DNA of 64,000 nucleotides from Helicobacter pylori. Lineage in GTDB: Bacteria > Campylobacterota > Campylobacteria > Campylobacterales > Helicobacteraceae. Below are positions 37,201 through 46,703 of this stretch, one piece after another (the first letter of the stretch is position 1; each line of letters begins with the position of its first letter). Where the stretch lies: positions 930,001-994,000 of the forward strand of contig CP032046.1 in assembly GCA_008032955.1 (NCBI GenBank), given 5' to 3'. Both the position numbers and the translations under genes were made by a program. A model generated the notes under the pieces. That model had not been told where the DNA came from. It saw nothing but the letters and a program-made list of their open reading frames with translations, and did not search any database.

Positions 37201-38480
37201 TTGATGCTGGATTTTGATTTGGTTCTTTTTGGCGCGACTGGGGATTTGGCCATGCGAAAGCTATTCATTTCGCTCTATGAAATTTATACCCATTATGGTT
37301 TTAAAAACGATTCTAGAATTATCGCATCGGGGCGTAAGGAGCTGTCTAATGAAGAGTTTTTAACGCTCCTTTGTGAAAAGACACAACTGCATTCAAGAGA
37401 AAAGGGTAAGGAATTTTTAGCCCATATCAGTTATTTGCGCGTTCGTTTGGATAACCCTAAAGACTTTGAAGAATTGAGTAAAATCGCTACAAAAATAAGC
37501 CCTTGATCTTCTACTTTTCTATCTCCCCTAGTTTTTTTGCAACGACCGCTCAAAATTTAGCCCAAAACACGCTCAATCACGCTAACACTCGTTTGATTTT
37601 AGAAAAACCCTTAGGGCATAACTTAAAGACTTGTCAAGAGATTTTTCAAAGCATTAGTGCTTTTTTCAAAGAAGAACAAATTTTTAGAATCGATCATTAT
37701 TTAGGGAAAAAGGGCGTTCAAAACATCCTTGAATTGCGCTTAAATAACCCTATCTTAAACATTTTATGGGATCAAATCAGCGCGGTTGAAATCTGCGTGT
37801 ATGAGACTTTGGGGGTGGAAGAAAGGGGCGAATTTTACGATAAAATCGGGGCTTTAAGGGATATGGTTCAAAACCATCTCTTGCAAGTTTTATCCCTTAT
37901 CGCTACAGATTTACCCAACGATTTAAAGGACTTAAGGAAAGAAAAAATCAAAGTTTTAAAAACCTTACAACCCCCCAAAGATTTCAAAAAACAGGTTATT
38001 CGGGCCCAATATCAAGGCTATAGGAATGAAAATAAGGTCAATAAAGAGAGCCAGACAGAGACTTTTGTCGCTATTAAAGCCTTTTTGGATACGCCTAAAT
38101 TTAAAGGCGTGCCTTTCTACCTTAAGCACGCTAAAAAAATGCCCCACAACCAAGCGAGCGTGAAAATCCATTTTAACGCAGTCAATACGCTGGAATTTTT
38201 CCTCTCTCAAGATAAAATCACCCTCACCCTAAAAGACAATCAAAACCCCCTTATTTTAGAAACCCACAACAAACAAGAATTTTTACAGCCCTACGCTAAA
38301 TTGCTCTATGATGCGATACAAAATAACCACAACAATTTCGCTCACCAATTGGAATTAGAAGCGTCATGGGTTTTTATTGACACGCTCATAGAGGGTTTTA
38401 TCAATAACGCCACGCCCTTATATTCCTATGAAAGCCACAATCTCAACGAATCAGAATTTTTAAAACCACTCTATCAATAA
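37201..38480 (+). pseudogene. zwf: Glucose-6-phosphate dehydrogenase, frameshifted
   Basis: The first Entner-Doudoroff step, oxidising glucose 6-phosphate to 6-phosphogluconolactone. The start MLDFDLVLFGATGDLAMRKLF shows the NADP site (GATGDLA). The frame stops at 37503 because C3 is found at 37500-37502. C4 would read KISPLIFYFSISPSFF and give 426 residues, the family length. The catalytic RIDHYLGKKGVQN (~160-172) and the Lys in EKPLGHNL are intact after the break. The missing base sits in a very short run, so this is the least typical of the homopolymer breaks. Confidence 0.88.
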
Positions 38481-38489
38481 AGGGATTTC

Positions 38490-39173
38490 ATGGGTTATCA
38501 ATTGTTTGAATTTGAAAATTTAGAAGATTGCCACAGGGCTTTAATAGAGCGTTTTAAAGAATTTTTTAACGCCGCCTTAAAAAAGCATCATCAAGTTTCT
38601 ATCGCTTTTTCTGGGGGGCGTTCGCCCATTAGCTTGTTGCAAAAATTAAGCGTTTTGGATCTCAAATGGCATGAGTGTTTAATCAGTTTGGTAGATGAAC
38701 GCATTATAGACACAAGCCACAAGGATAGCAACACTAAATTATTGCATGACTACTTGTTGCAAAATAACGCCTTAAACGCTTCTTTCACCCCGCTTTTGCC
38801 CAAAAAGATTTCTGGCGATACAAACGAACTTTTAGATTTTGCTAACCAGCATTTCAAACAGCCCCATTTAGCCATTTTGGGCATGGGGACTGACGGGCAT
38901 ACGGCTAGCCTTTTTCCTGAAACGAGCGCTTTTTTAAACGAAGAAAAAGAAAATATCGTTTTGACTAAGCCCGCTAACGCTCCTTATGAACGCTTAAGCA
39001 TGTCTATCAACGCCTTAGAAAATTGCGAAAAACTTTTCTTGAGTATTAGCGGAGTAGAAAAAAGGGGGGTTTTAGAAAAGGCTTTAAAAGAAAACGCCCC
39101 CTATTCTCTGCCGATTGCTCGGATTTTACATTCTCAAAAAGTTACCACGGAGGTGTTTTATGCCAAAAACTGA
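38490..39173 (+). CDS. pgl: 6-phosphogluconolactonase
   Basis: This 227-residue protein of the glucosamine-6-phosphate isomerase fold hydrolyses 6-phosphogluconolactone. Motifs: [14 protein letters not shown] (~39-52, phosphate site), LVDERIID (~69-76) and [14 protein letters not shown] (~130-143) with the catalytic His. It starts nine bases after zwf and overlaps glk by 14 bases, so it lies in one operon with them. The frame is intact. Confidence 0.92.
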   Translation: MGYQLFEFENLEDCHRALIERFKEFFNAALKKHHQVSIAFSGGRSPISLLQKLSVLDLKWHECLISLVDERIIDTSHKDSNTKLLHDYLLQNNALNASFTPLLPKKISGDTNELLDFANQHFKQPHLAILGMGTDGHTASLFPETSAFLNEEKENIVLTKPANAPYERLSMSINALENCEKLFLSISGVEKRGVLEKALKENAPYSLPIARILHSQKVTTEVFYAKN

Positions 39174-40170
39174 AACTTACCCAAGACTATTAGCCGATAT
39201 TGGCGGCACAAACGCGCGCTTTGGTTTGGAAGTCGCCCCACGACAGATTGAATGCGTTGAAGTCTTGCCATGCGAAGATTTTGAAAGCTTGAGCGATGCG
39301 GTGCGGTTTTACCTTTCTAAATGCAAAGAAAGCCTTAAACTGCGCCCTATTTATGGCTCTTTTGCTGTGGCTACGCCCATCATGGGGGATTTTGTCCAAA
39401 TGACTAACAACCACTGGACTTTTTCTATTGAAACGACACGGCAATGTTTGAATTTAAAAAAACTGCTTGTCATCAATGATTTTGTCGCGCAAGCCTATGC
39501 CATTAGCGCGATGCAAGAAAACGATCTAGCCCAAATAGGCGGAATCAAGTGCGAAATCAACGCCCCTAAAGCGATTTTAGGGCCAGGAACGGGGCTTGGG
39601 GTAAGCACTCTTATCCAAAATAGCGATGGCTCTTTGAAAGTCTTGCCCGGTGAAGGAGGGCATGTGAGCTTTGCCCCTTTTGATGATTTAGAAATTTTAG
39701 TGTGGCAATACGCCCGCTCTAAATTCAACCATGTGAGTGCGGAAAGGTTTTTGAGCGGGAGTGGTTTGGTGCTGATTTATGAAGCCCTGTCTAAACGCAA
39801 AGGTTTAGAAAAAGTGGCGAAATTGAGCAAGGCTGAATTAACCCCACAAATCATTAGCGAACGCGCTTTGAATGGGGATTACCCTATATGCCGATTGACC
39901 TTGGACACTTTTTGCTCCATGCTTGGCACGCTCGCTGCTGATGTGGCCCTCACTTTGGGGGCTAGAGGGGGCGTGTATTTGTGTGGGGGGATTATCCCAC
40001 GATTCATTGATTATTTTAAAACTTCGCCCTTTAGAGCGCGTTTTGAAACGAAAGGGCGCATGGGAGCGTTTCTCGCTTCTATCCCTGTGCATGTCGTGAT
40101 GAAAAAAACTCCCGGACTTGATGGGGCGGGCATTGCGTTAGAGAATTACTTACTGCATGATAAAATATAG
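39160..40170 (+). CDS. glk: Glucokinase
   Basis: It phosphorylates glucose with ATP to feed the Entner-Doudoroff route. The 336-residue ROK-unrelated Glk-family protein starts at ATG 39160 ([16 protein letters not shown]) with GGAGG just before it, inside the end of pgl; a longer in-frame start at 39115 lacks support. Motifs: [13 protein letters not shown] (phosphate 1), [11 protein letters not shown] with the catalytic Asp, [10 protein letters not shown], and LCGGIIPRF. The end of the gene is followed by ~160 bases containing a promoter for the next gene. Confidence 0.93.
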   Translation: MPKTETYPRLLADIGGTNARFGLEVAPRQIECVEVLPCEDFESLSDAVRFYLSKCKESLKLRPIYGSFAVATPIMGDFVQMTNNHWTFSIETTRQCLNLKKLLVINDFVAQAYAISAMQENDLAQIGGIKCEINAPKAILGPGTGLGVSTLIQNSDGSLKVLPGEGGHVSFAPFDDLEILVWQYARSKFNHVSAERFLSGSGLVLIYEALSKRKGLEKVAKLSKAELTPQIISERALNGDYPICRLTLDTFCSMLGTLAADVALTLGARGGVYLCGGIIPRFIDYFKTSPFRARFETKGRMGAFLASIPVHVVMKKTPGLDGAGIALENYLLHDKI

Positions 40171-40295
40171 CAGCGTTAAGTATAGAAGCGGCTTATACAA
40201 GGGGTGTGTTTGAGCACGCCAAACAACGATACCATATAGCCAATAACTATCAAATTAGTTAAACCTATAGAAACATAAGCAAACCATAAAAACGA

Positions 40296-40301
40296 TACAA
40301 T
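40296..40301 (+). promoter_or_regulatory. -10 box for the alcohol dehydrogenase gene
   Basis: TACAAT lies 31 bases before the ATG at 40332, within an AT-rich 160-base gap after glk. The ribosome site AAGGAG follows at 40321-40326. Confidence 0.5.
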
Positions 40302-40331
40302 AACGGTATTTTAATCAAACAAGGAGTTTTA

Positions 40332-41378
40332 ATGAGAGTTCCATCTAAAGGTTTTGCTATTTTTTCTAAAGACGGGCATTTCAAACCCCATGATTTTAGC
40401 CGCCATGCTGTAGGCCCTAAAGATGTGCTGATTGACATTCTTTATGCAGGGATTTGCCATAGCGATATTCATAGCGCTTATAGCGAATGGAAAGAAGGCA
40501 TTTATCCTATGGTTCCTGGGCATGAAATTGTTGGGGTCATCAAAGAAGTGGGTAAGGAAGTTAAGAAATTTAAGGTTGGCGATGTGGTGGGCGTTGGCTG
40601 TTTTGTCAATTCATGCAAAACATGTAAGCCCTGTAAAGAACACCAAGAGCAATTTTGCGCCAAAGTGGTATTTACTTATGATTGTTTGGATTATTTCCAT
40701 GACAATGAACCCCACATGGGCGGATACTCTAATAATATTGTCGTGGATGAAAACTATGTGATTAGCGTGGATAAAAACGCTCCTTTAGAAAAAGTGGCCC
40801 CCTTGCTTTGTGCGGGCATCACCACTTATTCGCCCTTAAAATTTTCTAAGGTTACTAAAGGCACAAAAGTTGGTGTCGCTGGGTTTGGCGGGCTAGGAGG
40901 CATGGCGGTTAAATACGCTGTGGCTATGGGGGCTGAAGTGAGCGTTTTTGCAAGAAACGATCACAAAAAGCAAGACGCTTTAAATATGGGGGTTAAACAT
41001 TTCTACACAGACCCTAAACAATGCAAAGAAGAATTGGACTTTATCATTTCAACCATTCCTACCCATTATGATCTAAAAGACTACCTCAAGCTTTTAACTT
41101 ATAGCGGCGAATTAGCTCTTGTGGGACTCCCCCCTGTAGAAGTCGCCCCAGTGCTTAGCGTTTTTGATTTTATCTATTTAAGCAATCGCAAGGTTTATGG
41201 CTCATTGATTGGGGGCATTAAAGAAACCCAAGAAATGATGGATTTTTCTATCAAACACAATATTTACCCTGAAGTGGATTTGATTTTAGGTAAGGATATT
41301 GACACGGCTTATCACAACCTAACCCATGGGAAAGCGAAATTCCGCTATGTGATTGACATGAAAAAATCGTTTGATTAA
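40332..41378 (+). CDS. cad: Zinc-dependent cinnamyl-alcohol-type dehydrogenase
   Basis: A 348-residue medium-chain alcohol dehydrogenase that reduces aldehydes with NADPH. Catalytic zinc ligands: Cys in GICHSDIH (~39) and the His-Glu in VPGHEIVG (~61-62). Structural zinc cysteines: NSCKTCKPCKEHQEQFC (~94-110). The cofactor motif is GVAGFGGLGGMAVK (~178-191). The H. pylori enzyme is reported to act on aromatic aldehydes and alcohols, which suggests aldehyde detoxification. The frame is intact and AAGGAG precedes the start. Confidence 0.9.
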   Translation: MRVPSKGFAIFSKDGHFKPHDFSRHAVGPKDVLIDILYAGICHSDIHSAYSEWKEGIYPMVPGHEIVGVIKEVGKEVKKFKVGDVVGVGCFVNSCKTCKPCKEHQEQFCAKVVFTYDCLDYFHDNEPHMGGYSNNIVVDENYVISVDKNAPLEKVAPLLCAGITTYSPLKFSKVTKGTKVGVAGFGGLGGMAVKYAVAMGAEVSVFARNDHKKQDALNMGVKHFYTDPKQCKEELDFIISTIPTHYDLKDYLKLLTYSGELALVGLPPVEVAPVLSVFDFIYLSNRKVYGSLIGGIKETQEMMDFSIKHNIYPEVDLILGKDIDTAYHNLTHGKAKFRYVIDMKKSFD

Positions 41379-41390
41379 AGGCTTTTTACT

Positions 41391-42557
41391 CTAGCTCTTT
41401 TTTAAGAGCTTGAGTTGGATTAGGATTTTTTTGGCTAGTGCATGGAGTTTTAAAATTTTAAGGGTTTTACTAATAAGGCTCTTGAGTGGTATTGAAATGC
41501 AGTATTTGAATAGTCTTCGCCTTGCGTTTTTAGGAATCTCATGAATGTGTAAAAAATAATGTTTTAAAAAGGTCTTGAGTGCGTCATGGGCAATCTGTTC
41601 TTCTACTTTCCATAAAGGAAAGTAGTAATGATAAGAGGCAATGCCATGGTAGTAATGCCATTTTTCTCCACCTATCTCCCCACCCCCTGTGATCAAATAA
41701 GACCAATCGCTCATAAAAGGGGTTTTAGCCAAAGCGTTCAGCCACAAATCCGCTTTCAAACCAAAAGGATATGTCCAAGGCTTGATTTGAAAATAAGGAT
41801 GAGAGTCATATTGTATAACGATAGGTTCTCTTAGGGCTTGTTTAATGGTGTTATGATAAATTGCATTGGCCACGCCCTTTAAATGCTCTTCAGAAAGACT
41901 ATAATAGTGTGGGAAAATGCAATACTCTATTTTTAATGGTGCGATCTTTGATCGACAAAATTCTGTCAATTGCGGTTCTTTATCTATTTTTTGCGCGCGT
42001 ATGATTTCTAATATTTTTTTACAAAATTGATTTTTTCGCTGGTAAGTTAAGTTGCAATAAAAAAAGCCTTCATACGGGTATATTTTGTCATAAACCCCAT
42101 AAAAATAATTCTCATCATCTTCTTTAATGTTTAAGAAATCAGCGCTAAATTCATTGCAAAAGATCACATCCACATCGCTCCACACCATTTTAGAATATTT
42201 GGGGAATAAATCCGCTAAAAAATACTTCACTAACACCATTTTAGAAAAACGCTTGGTGAAATCCTCATCAAAAGGGTTAGGGATAGTGTCTAAAAAAGGT
42301 TCAATATCTTTTATTTCTAAAACAGCAAATTCTTTAAAAGGCTCTGTGATTTGGTTAAGTTTTGCTTTATCTTCTTCATTCAAGCCTACCACTAAAGCGT
42401 GTAGGGTGTAACGGATTTTTTTATTAGCCTTAGCGATGCTTTCTAGCAAGGAATAAATGCATGCGCCCGCAGGAATAAGGTAATTCTTATCAAAAGCGAA
42501 AGCGATAGGAATATGAAAATCTTGTTCTTTAAATGAATGGCTTGAAGCTGAAGTCAT
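41391..42557 (-). CDS. Family 8 glycosyltransferase (LPS), copy 1, divergent C-terminal half
   Basis: This is a 388-residue GT8 enzyme. The N-terminal ~155 residues, up to DDENYFYGV, are identical to copies 2 and 3. They include AFDKNYLIPAGACIYSLLES (donor site) and the metal-binding Asp-x-Asp in WSDVDVIF (~122). The C-terminal half then differs (YDKIYPYEGFFYCNL...) except for identical FGLKADLWLNALAKTPFMSD and a shared end. That mosaic points to gene conversion. The locus corresponds to HP1105, reported as a beta-1,3-GlcNAc transferase for the O-chain. The acceptor-facing half differs, so the specificity may differ. It starts at ATG 42557 behind its own T13 promoter. Confidence 0.82.
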   Translation of the reverse strand: MTSASSHSFKEQDFHIPIAFAFDKNYLIPAGACIYSLLESIAKANKKIRYTLHALVVGLNEEDKAKLNQITEPFKEFAVLEIKDIEPFLDTIPNPFDEDFTKRFSKMVLVKYFLADLFPKYSKMVWSDVDVIFCNEFSADFLNIKEDDENYFYGVYDKIYPYEGFFYCNLTYQRKNQFCKKILEIIRAQKIDKEPQLTEFCRSKIAPLKIEYCIFPHYYSLSEEHLKGVANAIYHNTIKQALREPIVIQYDSHPYFQIKPWTYPFGLKADLWLNALAKTPFMSDWSYLITGGGEIGGEKWHYYHGIASYHYYFPLWKVEEQIAHDALKTFLKHYFLHIHEIPKNARRRLFKYCISIPLKSLISKTLKILKLHALAKKILIQLKLLKKS

Positions 42558-42586
42558 AAAAAATGAAACACCCTTTTTTAATGGCT

Positions 42587-42608
42587 ATTTTATCCAAAAA
42601 AAAAAAAA
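42587..42608 (-). promoter_or_regulatory. Promoter with T13 tract before glycosyltransferase copy 1
   Basis: Reading the minus strand, 13 T (42596-42608) are followed after three bases by TAAAAT (42587-42592), a probable -10 box 30 bases before the start codon. The tract falls where the -10/-35 spacer lies, so a change in its length would retune transcription. Poly-T promoter tracts are known in H. pylori (for example sabA). Confidence 0.5.
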
Positions 42609-42690
42609 CCGAACTTGAAAGGGTTCTGTTTTTTGGTTTTATGCTGTTTTTAAAGCAAATTAATTTAAAAAAGGTTTTAACCCCTTTACT

Positions 42691-43886
42691 CTAGCCCTTT
42701 TTCAAGAGTTTGAGTTGGATTAAGATTTTTTTAACAATCCCATGAAGCCCTAAAACTCTAAGGATCTTACTAACCGCCCTTTTAGCTAACGCTTTAGGCA
42801 TCAAAAACCCAAAATAAATAAGCTTATTGAAAAATTTTTTCACTAAACCACAAATTAATGCAAAAATCCTTAAATGGATTTTCCTTTCTTTAAACACAAC
42901 AAAGAAATACGATTTGAAAAACAAATACGGGGTTTTAAAAACAATGTCTTTTGAAGATTTTACTGAAGAAAAATAATGCTGCTCAGCCATTTTTGTGGTG
43001 TAAAAGCTCTCATTGGTGTGCATTTTCTTAGTGTAATCGCTCATAAAAGGGGTTTTAGCCAAAGCGTTCAGCCACAAATCCGCTTTCAAACCAAAAGGGT
43101 AATCCCAAGGCTTCACCGCCCCCCACCAAGCGTCATAGTGGATAATGGTAGGGTTTTCTCGCGCCTCTAAAATGGTTTTCTTGTAATTCTCGTTTAAATA
43201 CGCGTTAGAAAAATCTTTAATGGTGTAATAATAAGGGAAAACGCAATACTCAATCCCTAAAGCCTTCATGTTAGGCCAACACCATTTCGTGAAATCCAAC
43301 TCCCCTTTAGCCTCATTCCCCTTTAAAAGATCATGCATTCTTAAGGTGAAATTCTTCTTGCGCTGGTAATCTAAATTGCAAAACAAAAACCCTTCCATCA
43401 TGTGGTGCTTTTCAACTTCTAAAACCCCATAAAAATAATTCTCATCATCTTCTTTAATGTTTAAGAAATCAGCGCTAAATTCATTGCAAAAGATCACATC
43501 CACATCGCTCCACACCATTTTAGAATATTTGGGGAATAAATCCGCTAAAAAATACTTCACTAACACCATTTTAGAAAAACGCTTGGTGAAATCCTCATCA
43601 AAAGGGTTAGGGATAGTGTCTAAAAAAGGTTCAATATCTTTTATTTCTAAAACAGCAAATTCTTTAAAAGGCTCTGTGATTTGGTTAAGTTTTGCTTTAT
43701 CTTCTTCATTCAAGCCTACCACTAAAGCGTGTAGGGTGTAACGGATTTTTTATTAGCCTTAGCGATGCTTTCTAGCAAGGAATAAATGCATGCGCCCGCA
43801 GGAATAAGGTAATTCTTATCAAAAGCGAAAGCGATAGGAATATGAAAATCTTGTTCTTTAAATGAATGGCTTGAAGCTGAAGTCAT
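42691..43886 (-). pseudogene. Family 8 glycosyltransferase (LPS), copy 2, frameshifted
   Basis: The sequence is copy 3 minus one T in the run at 43746-43751 (six instead of seven on the plus strand, an A run in the coding sense). The break is about 46 residues after ATG 43886, before the DVDV motif. Downstream in-frame translation could start only internally. Repaired, it is a 398-residue enzyme identical to copy 3. It is either an undercall or the off form of a switch. The product would share the LPS acceptor of copy 3. Confidence 0.85.
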
Positions 43887-43915
43887 AAAAAATGAAACAC
43901 CCTTTTTTAATGGCT

Positions 43916-43937
43916 ATTTTATCCAAAAAAAAAAAAA
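43916..43937 (-). promoter_or_regulatory. Promoter with T13 tract before glycosyltransferase copy 2
   Basis: The same arrangement as before copy 1: T13 at 43925-43937, then TAAAAT at 43916-43921 on the minus strand, then the start at 43886. Confidence 0.5.
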
Positions 43938-44019
43938 CCGAACTTGAAAGGGTTCTGTTTTTTGGTTTTATGCTGTTTTTAAAGCAAATTAATTTAAAAA
44001 AGGTTTTAACCCCTTTACT

Positions 44020-45216
44020 CTAGCCCTTTTTCAAGAGTTTGAGTTGGATTAAGATTTTTTTAACAATCCCATGAAGCCCTAAAACTCTAAGGATCTTACT
44101 AACCGCCCTTTTAGCTAACGCTTTAGGCATCAAAAACCCAAAATAAATAAGCTTATTGAAAAATTTTTTCACTAAACCACAAATTAATGCAAAAATCCTT
44201 AAATGGATTTTCCTTTCTTTAAACACAACAAAGAAATACGATTTGAAAAACAAATACGGGGTTTTAAAAACAATGTCTTTTGAAGATTTTACTGAAGAAA
44301 AATAATGCTGCTCAGCCATTTTTGTGGTGTAAAAGCTCTCATTGGTGTGCATTTTCTTAGTGTAATCGCTCATAAAAGGGGTTTTAGCCAAAGCGTTCAG
44401 CCACAAATCCGCTTTCAAACCAAAAGGGTAATCCCAAGGCTTCACCGCCCCCCACCAAGCGTCATAGTGGATAATGGTAGGGTTTTCTCGCGCCTCTAAA
44501 ATGGTTTTCTTGTAATTCTCGTTTAAATACGCGTTAGAAAAATCTTTAATGGTGTAATAATAAGGGAAAACGCAATACTCAATCCCTAAAGCCTTCATGT
44601 TAGGCCAACACCATTTCGTGAAATCCAACTCCCCTTTAGCCTCATTCCCCTTTAAAAGATCATGCATTCTTAAGGTGAAATTCTTCTTGCGCTGGTAATC
44701 TAAATTGCAAAACAAAAACCCTTCCATCATGTGGTGCTTTTCAACTTCTAAAACCCCATAAAAATAATTCTCATCATCTTCTTTAATGTTTAAGAAATCA
44801 GCGCTAAATTCATTGCAAAAGATCACATCCACATCGCTCCACACCATTTTAGAATATTTGGGGAATAAATCCGCTAAAAAATACTTCACTAACACCATTT
44901 TAGAAAAACGCTTGGTGAAATCCTCATCAAAAGGGTTAGGGATAGTGTCTAAAAAAGGTTCAATATCTTTTATTTCTAAAACAGCAAATTCTTTAAAAGG
45001 CTCTGTGATTTGGTTAAGTTTTGCTTTATCTTCTTCATTCAAGCCTACCACTAAAGCGTGTAGGGTGTAACGGATTTTTTTATTAGCCTTAGCGATGCTT
45101 TCTAGCAAGGAATAAATGCATGCGCCCGCAGGAATAAGGTAATTCTTATCAAAAGCGAAAGCGATAGGAATATGAAAATCTTGTTCTTTAAATGAATGGC
45201 TTGAAGCTGAAGTCAT
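44020..45216 (-). CDS. Family 8 glycosyltransferase (LPS), copy 3, intact
   Basis: This is a complete 398-residue GT8 enzyme. The start is the same as copies 1 and 2 (MTSASSHSFKEQDFHIPIAF). The donor motif AFDKNYLIPAG and metal motif DVDV near residue 123 are present. The specificity half reads EVEKHHMMEGFLFCNLDYQR, and a His-containing motif IIHYDAWWGAVKPWDYP is probably in the active site. It ends with a basic, hydrophobic membrane-associating tail (KKILIQLKLLKKG). It probably adds a sugar to the LPS core or O-chain. It is identical to repaired copy 2 over all residues I compared. Confidence 0.85.
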   Translation of the reverse strand: MTSASSHSFKEQDFHIPIAFAFDKNYLIPAGACIYSLLESIAKANKKIRYTLHALVVGLNEEDKAKLNQITEPFKEFAVLEIKDIEPFLDTIPNPFDEDFTKRFSKMVLVKYFLADLFPKYSKMVWSDVDVIFCNEFSADFLNIKEDDENYFYGVLEVEKHHMMEGFLFCNLDYQRKKNFTLRMHDLLKGNEAKGELDFTKWCWPNMKALGIEYCVFPYYYTIKDFSNAYLNENYKKTILEARENPTIIHYDAWWGAVKPWDYPFGLKADLWLNALAKTPFMSDYTKKMHTNESFYTTKMAEQHYFSSVKSSKDIVFKTPYLFFKSYFFVVFKERKIHLRIFALICGLVKKFFNKLIYFGFLMPKALAKRAVSKILRVLGLHGIVKKILIQLKLLKKG

Positions 45217-45245
45217 AAAAAATGAAACACCCTTTTTTAATGGCT

Positions 45246-45267
45246 ATTTTATCCAAAAAAAAAAAAA
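45246..45267 (-). promoter_or_regulatory. Promoter with T13 tract before glycosyltransferase copy 3
   Basis: T13 at 45255-45267, then TAAAAT at 45246-45251 on the minus strand, 30 bases before ATG 45216. It is the third copy of the element. A nearby GAAC/GTTC inverted repeat followed by T-rich sequence may also act as a terminator. Confidence 0.5.
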
Positions 45268-45389
45268 CCGAACTTGAAAGGGTTCTGTTTTTTGGTTTTA
45301 TGCTGTTTTTAAAGCAAATTAATTTAAAATTTTATCTTATTTTTGCCACCATTTTTAAAAGGCGTTGATGAAAGGGGCTGTATTTTAGT

Positions 45390-46697
45390 TTGATTTTCTT
45401 AAAAAAATCTCTTTGCGCGTTGTTAATTTCAAGTTTTTTAATAGTGCCTTTAATGAAAGCGGCTAGTTTTGTCTATGACTTGAAGTTCATGAGCTTTAAT
45501 TTCAATTTAGTGGCCCCAAATAACAACCCCTATTGGAATAGCCTAACCAAAATGCAAGGGCGTCTCATGCCTCAAATCGGCGTCCAATTAGACAAAAGAC
45601 AGGCTTTGATGTTTGGGGCGTGGTTCATTCAAAATTTGCACACGCATTATAGCTACTTCCCTTATTCGTGGGGGGTTACCATGTATTACCAATACATAGG
45701 GAAAAATTTGAGGTTTTTTTTAGGCATTGTGCCGCGAAGCTATCAAATAGGGCATTACCCTTTAAGCGCTTTTAAAAAACTTTTTTGGTTTATAGACCCT
45801 ACTTTTAGGGGAGGAGCGTTCCAATTCAAACCAGCTTATGATCCTAACCGCTGGTGGAATGGGTGGTTTGAGGGCGTTGTGGATTGGTATGGGGGGCGTA
45901 ATTGGAACAACCAGCCCAAAAAGAAAAATTACGATTTTGATCAATTCTTGTATTTTGTTTCTTCAGAATTTCAGTTTCTTAAAGGGTATTTAGGTTTGGG
46001 GGGGCAACTTGTCATTTTCCATAACGCCAGCCCTCATAGCATGGGAGATAACTACCCTTATGGCGGGAATTCCTACTTAAAACCAGGCGATGCAACCCCA
46101 CAATGGCCTAATGGCTACCCCTATTTCAGCCAAAAAGATAACCCACAAGGCGGAGAAATAGGGAAATACTCTAACCCTACCATTTTAGACAGGGTTTATT
46201 ACCACGCTTATTTAAAAGCGGATTTTAAAAATCTCATGCCTTATATGGATAATATTTTCATGACCTTTGGCACGCAGTCGTCTCAAACCCATTATTGCGT
46301 GCGTTATGCTAGCGAGTGTAAAAACGCCCGATTTTATAACAGCTTTGGGGGGGAATTTTACGCTCAAGCGCAATACAAGGGCTTTGGGATTTTTAACAGA
46401 TACTATTTTTCCAACAAACCCCAAATGCACTTTTATGCCACTTATGGCCAATCCCTTTATACCGGGTTGCCATGGTATAGGGCCCCTAATTTTGACATGA
46501 TAGGGCTTTATTATGTTTATAAAAATAAATGGGTGAGCGTGCGAGCGGATGCGTTTTTTAACTTTTTAGGTGGGGGCGATGGGTATCATTTGTATGGGAA
46601 AGGGGGCAAGTGGATCACCACTTATCAGCAATTCTTAACCCTAACCATAGACACACGAGAGTTAATTGATTTTGTCAAATCTAAAACCTCTAAATAA
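45390..46697 (+). CDS. Predicted outer-membrane beta-barrel protein (HP1106 type)
   Basis: This is a 435-residue protein. TTG 45390 starts a signal peptide (LCALLISSFLIVPLMKA, cleavage near 24). The mature part is rich in Tyr, Trp, Phe, Asn and Gly with alternating strands (for example MYYQYIGKNLRFFLGIVPRS), as expected of a barrel or outer membrane enzyme. The Gly/Asn-rich loops are notable (GGNSYLKPGDATPQWPNGYP). It does not end in the usual C-terminal Phe. I recognise no named family. A purine-rich stretch GATGAAAGGGG lies rather far (~20 bases) upstream, so the start is uncertain. Confidence 0.6.
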   Translation: MIFLKKSLCALLISSFLIVPLMKAASFVYDLKFMSFNFNLVAPNNNPYWNSLTKMQGRLMPQIGVQLDKRQALMFGAWFIQNLHTHYSYFPYSWGVTMYYQYIGKNLRFFLGIVPRSYQIGHYPLSAFKKLFWFIDPTFRGGAFQFKPAYDPNRWWNGWFEGVVDWYGGRNWNNQPKKKNYDFDQFLYFVSSEFQFLKGYLGLGGQLVIFHNASPHSMGDNYPYGGNSYLKPGDATPQWPNGYPYFSQKDNPQGGEIGKYSNPTILDRVYYHAYLKADFKNLMPYMDNIFMTFGTQSSQTHYCVRYASECKNARFYNSFGGEFYAQAQYKGFGIFNRYYFSNKPQMHFYATYGQSLYTGLPWYRAPNFDMIGLYYVYKNKWVSVRADAFFNFLGGGDGYHLYGKGGKWITTYQQFLTLTIDTRELIDFVKSKTSK

Positions 46698-46703
46698 CTA
46701 TAT

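Larger units (their letters stand above)
42669..45327. repeat. Tandem duplication of a 1.33-kb glycosyltransferase unit
   Basis: The units 42669-43997 (1329 bases) and 43998-45327 (1330 bases) each hold one GT8 gene plus ~110 bases of upstream DNA. Over the stretches I compared they are identical except that the first lacks one T (run at 43746-43751). A third copy of the upstream flank lies at 42558-42668 in front of copy 1. This is a recent duplication on which unequal crossover can add or drop copies. Confidence 0.9.

Noticed and set aside
42127-45070. Three identical 94-residue plus-strand frames in the glycosyltransferase region
   Set aside because: They are antisense shadows of the GT8 genes, repeated only because the genes are repeated; no ribosome sites.
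46267-46500. Short plus-strand frame within HP1106
   Set aside because: It is out of frame with the larger gene, which has a signal peptide and consistent composition.
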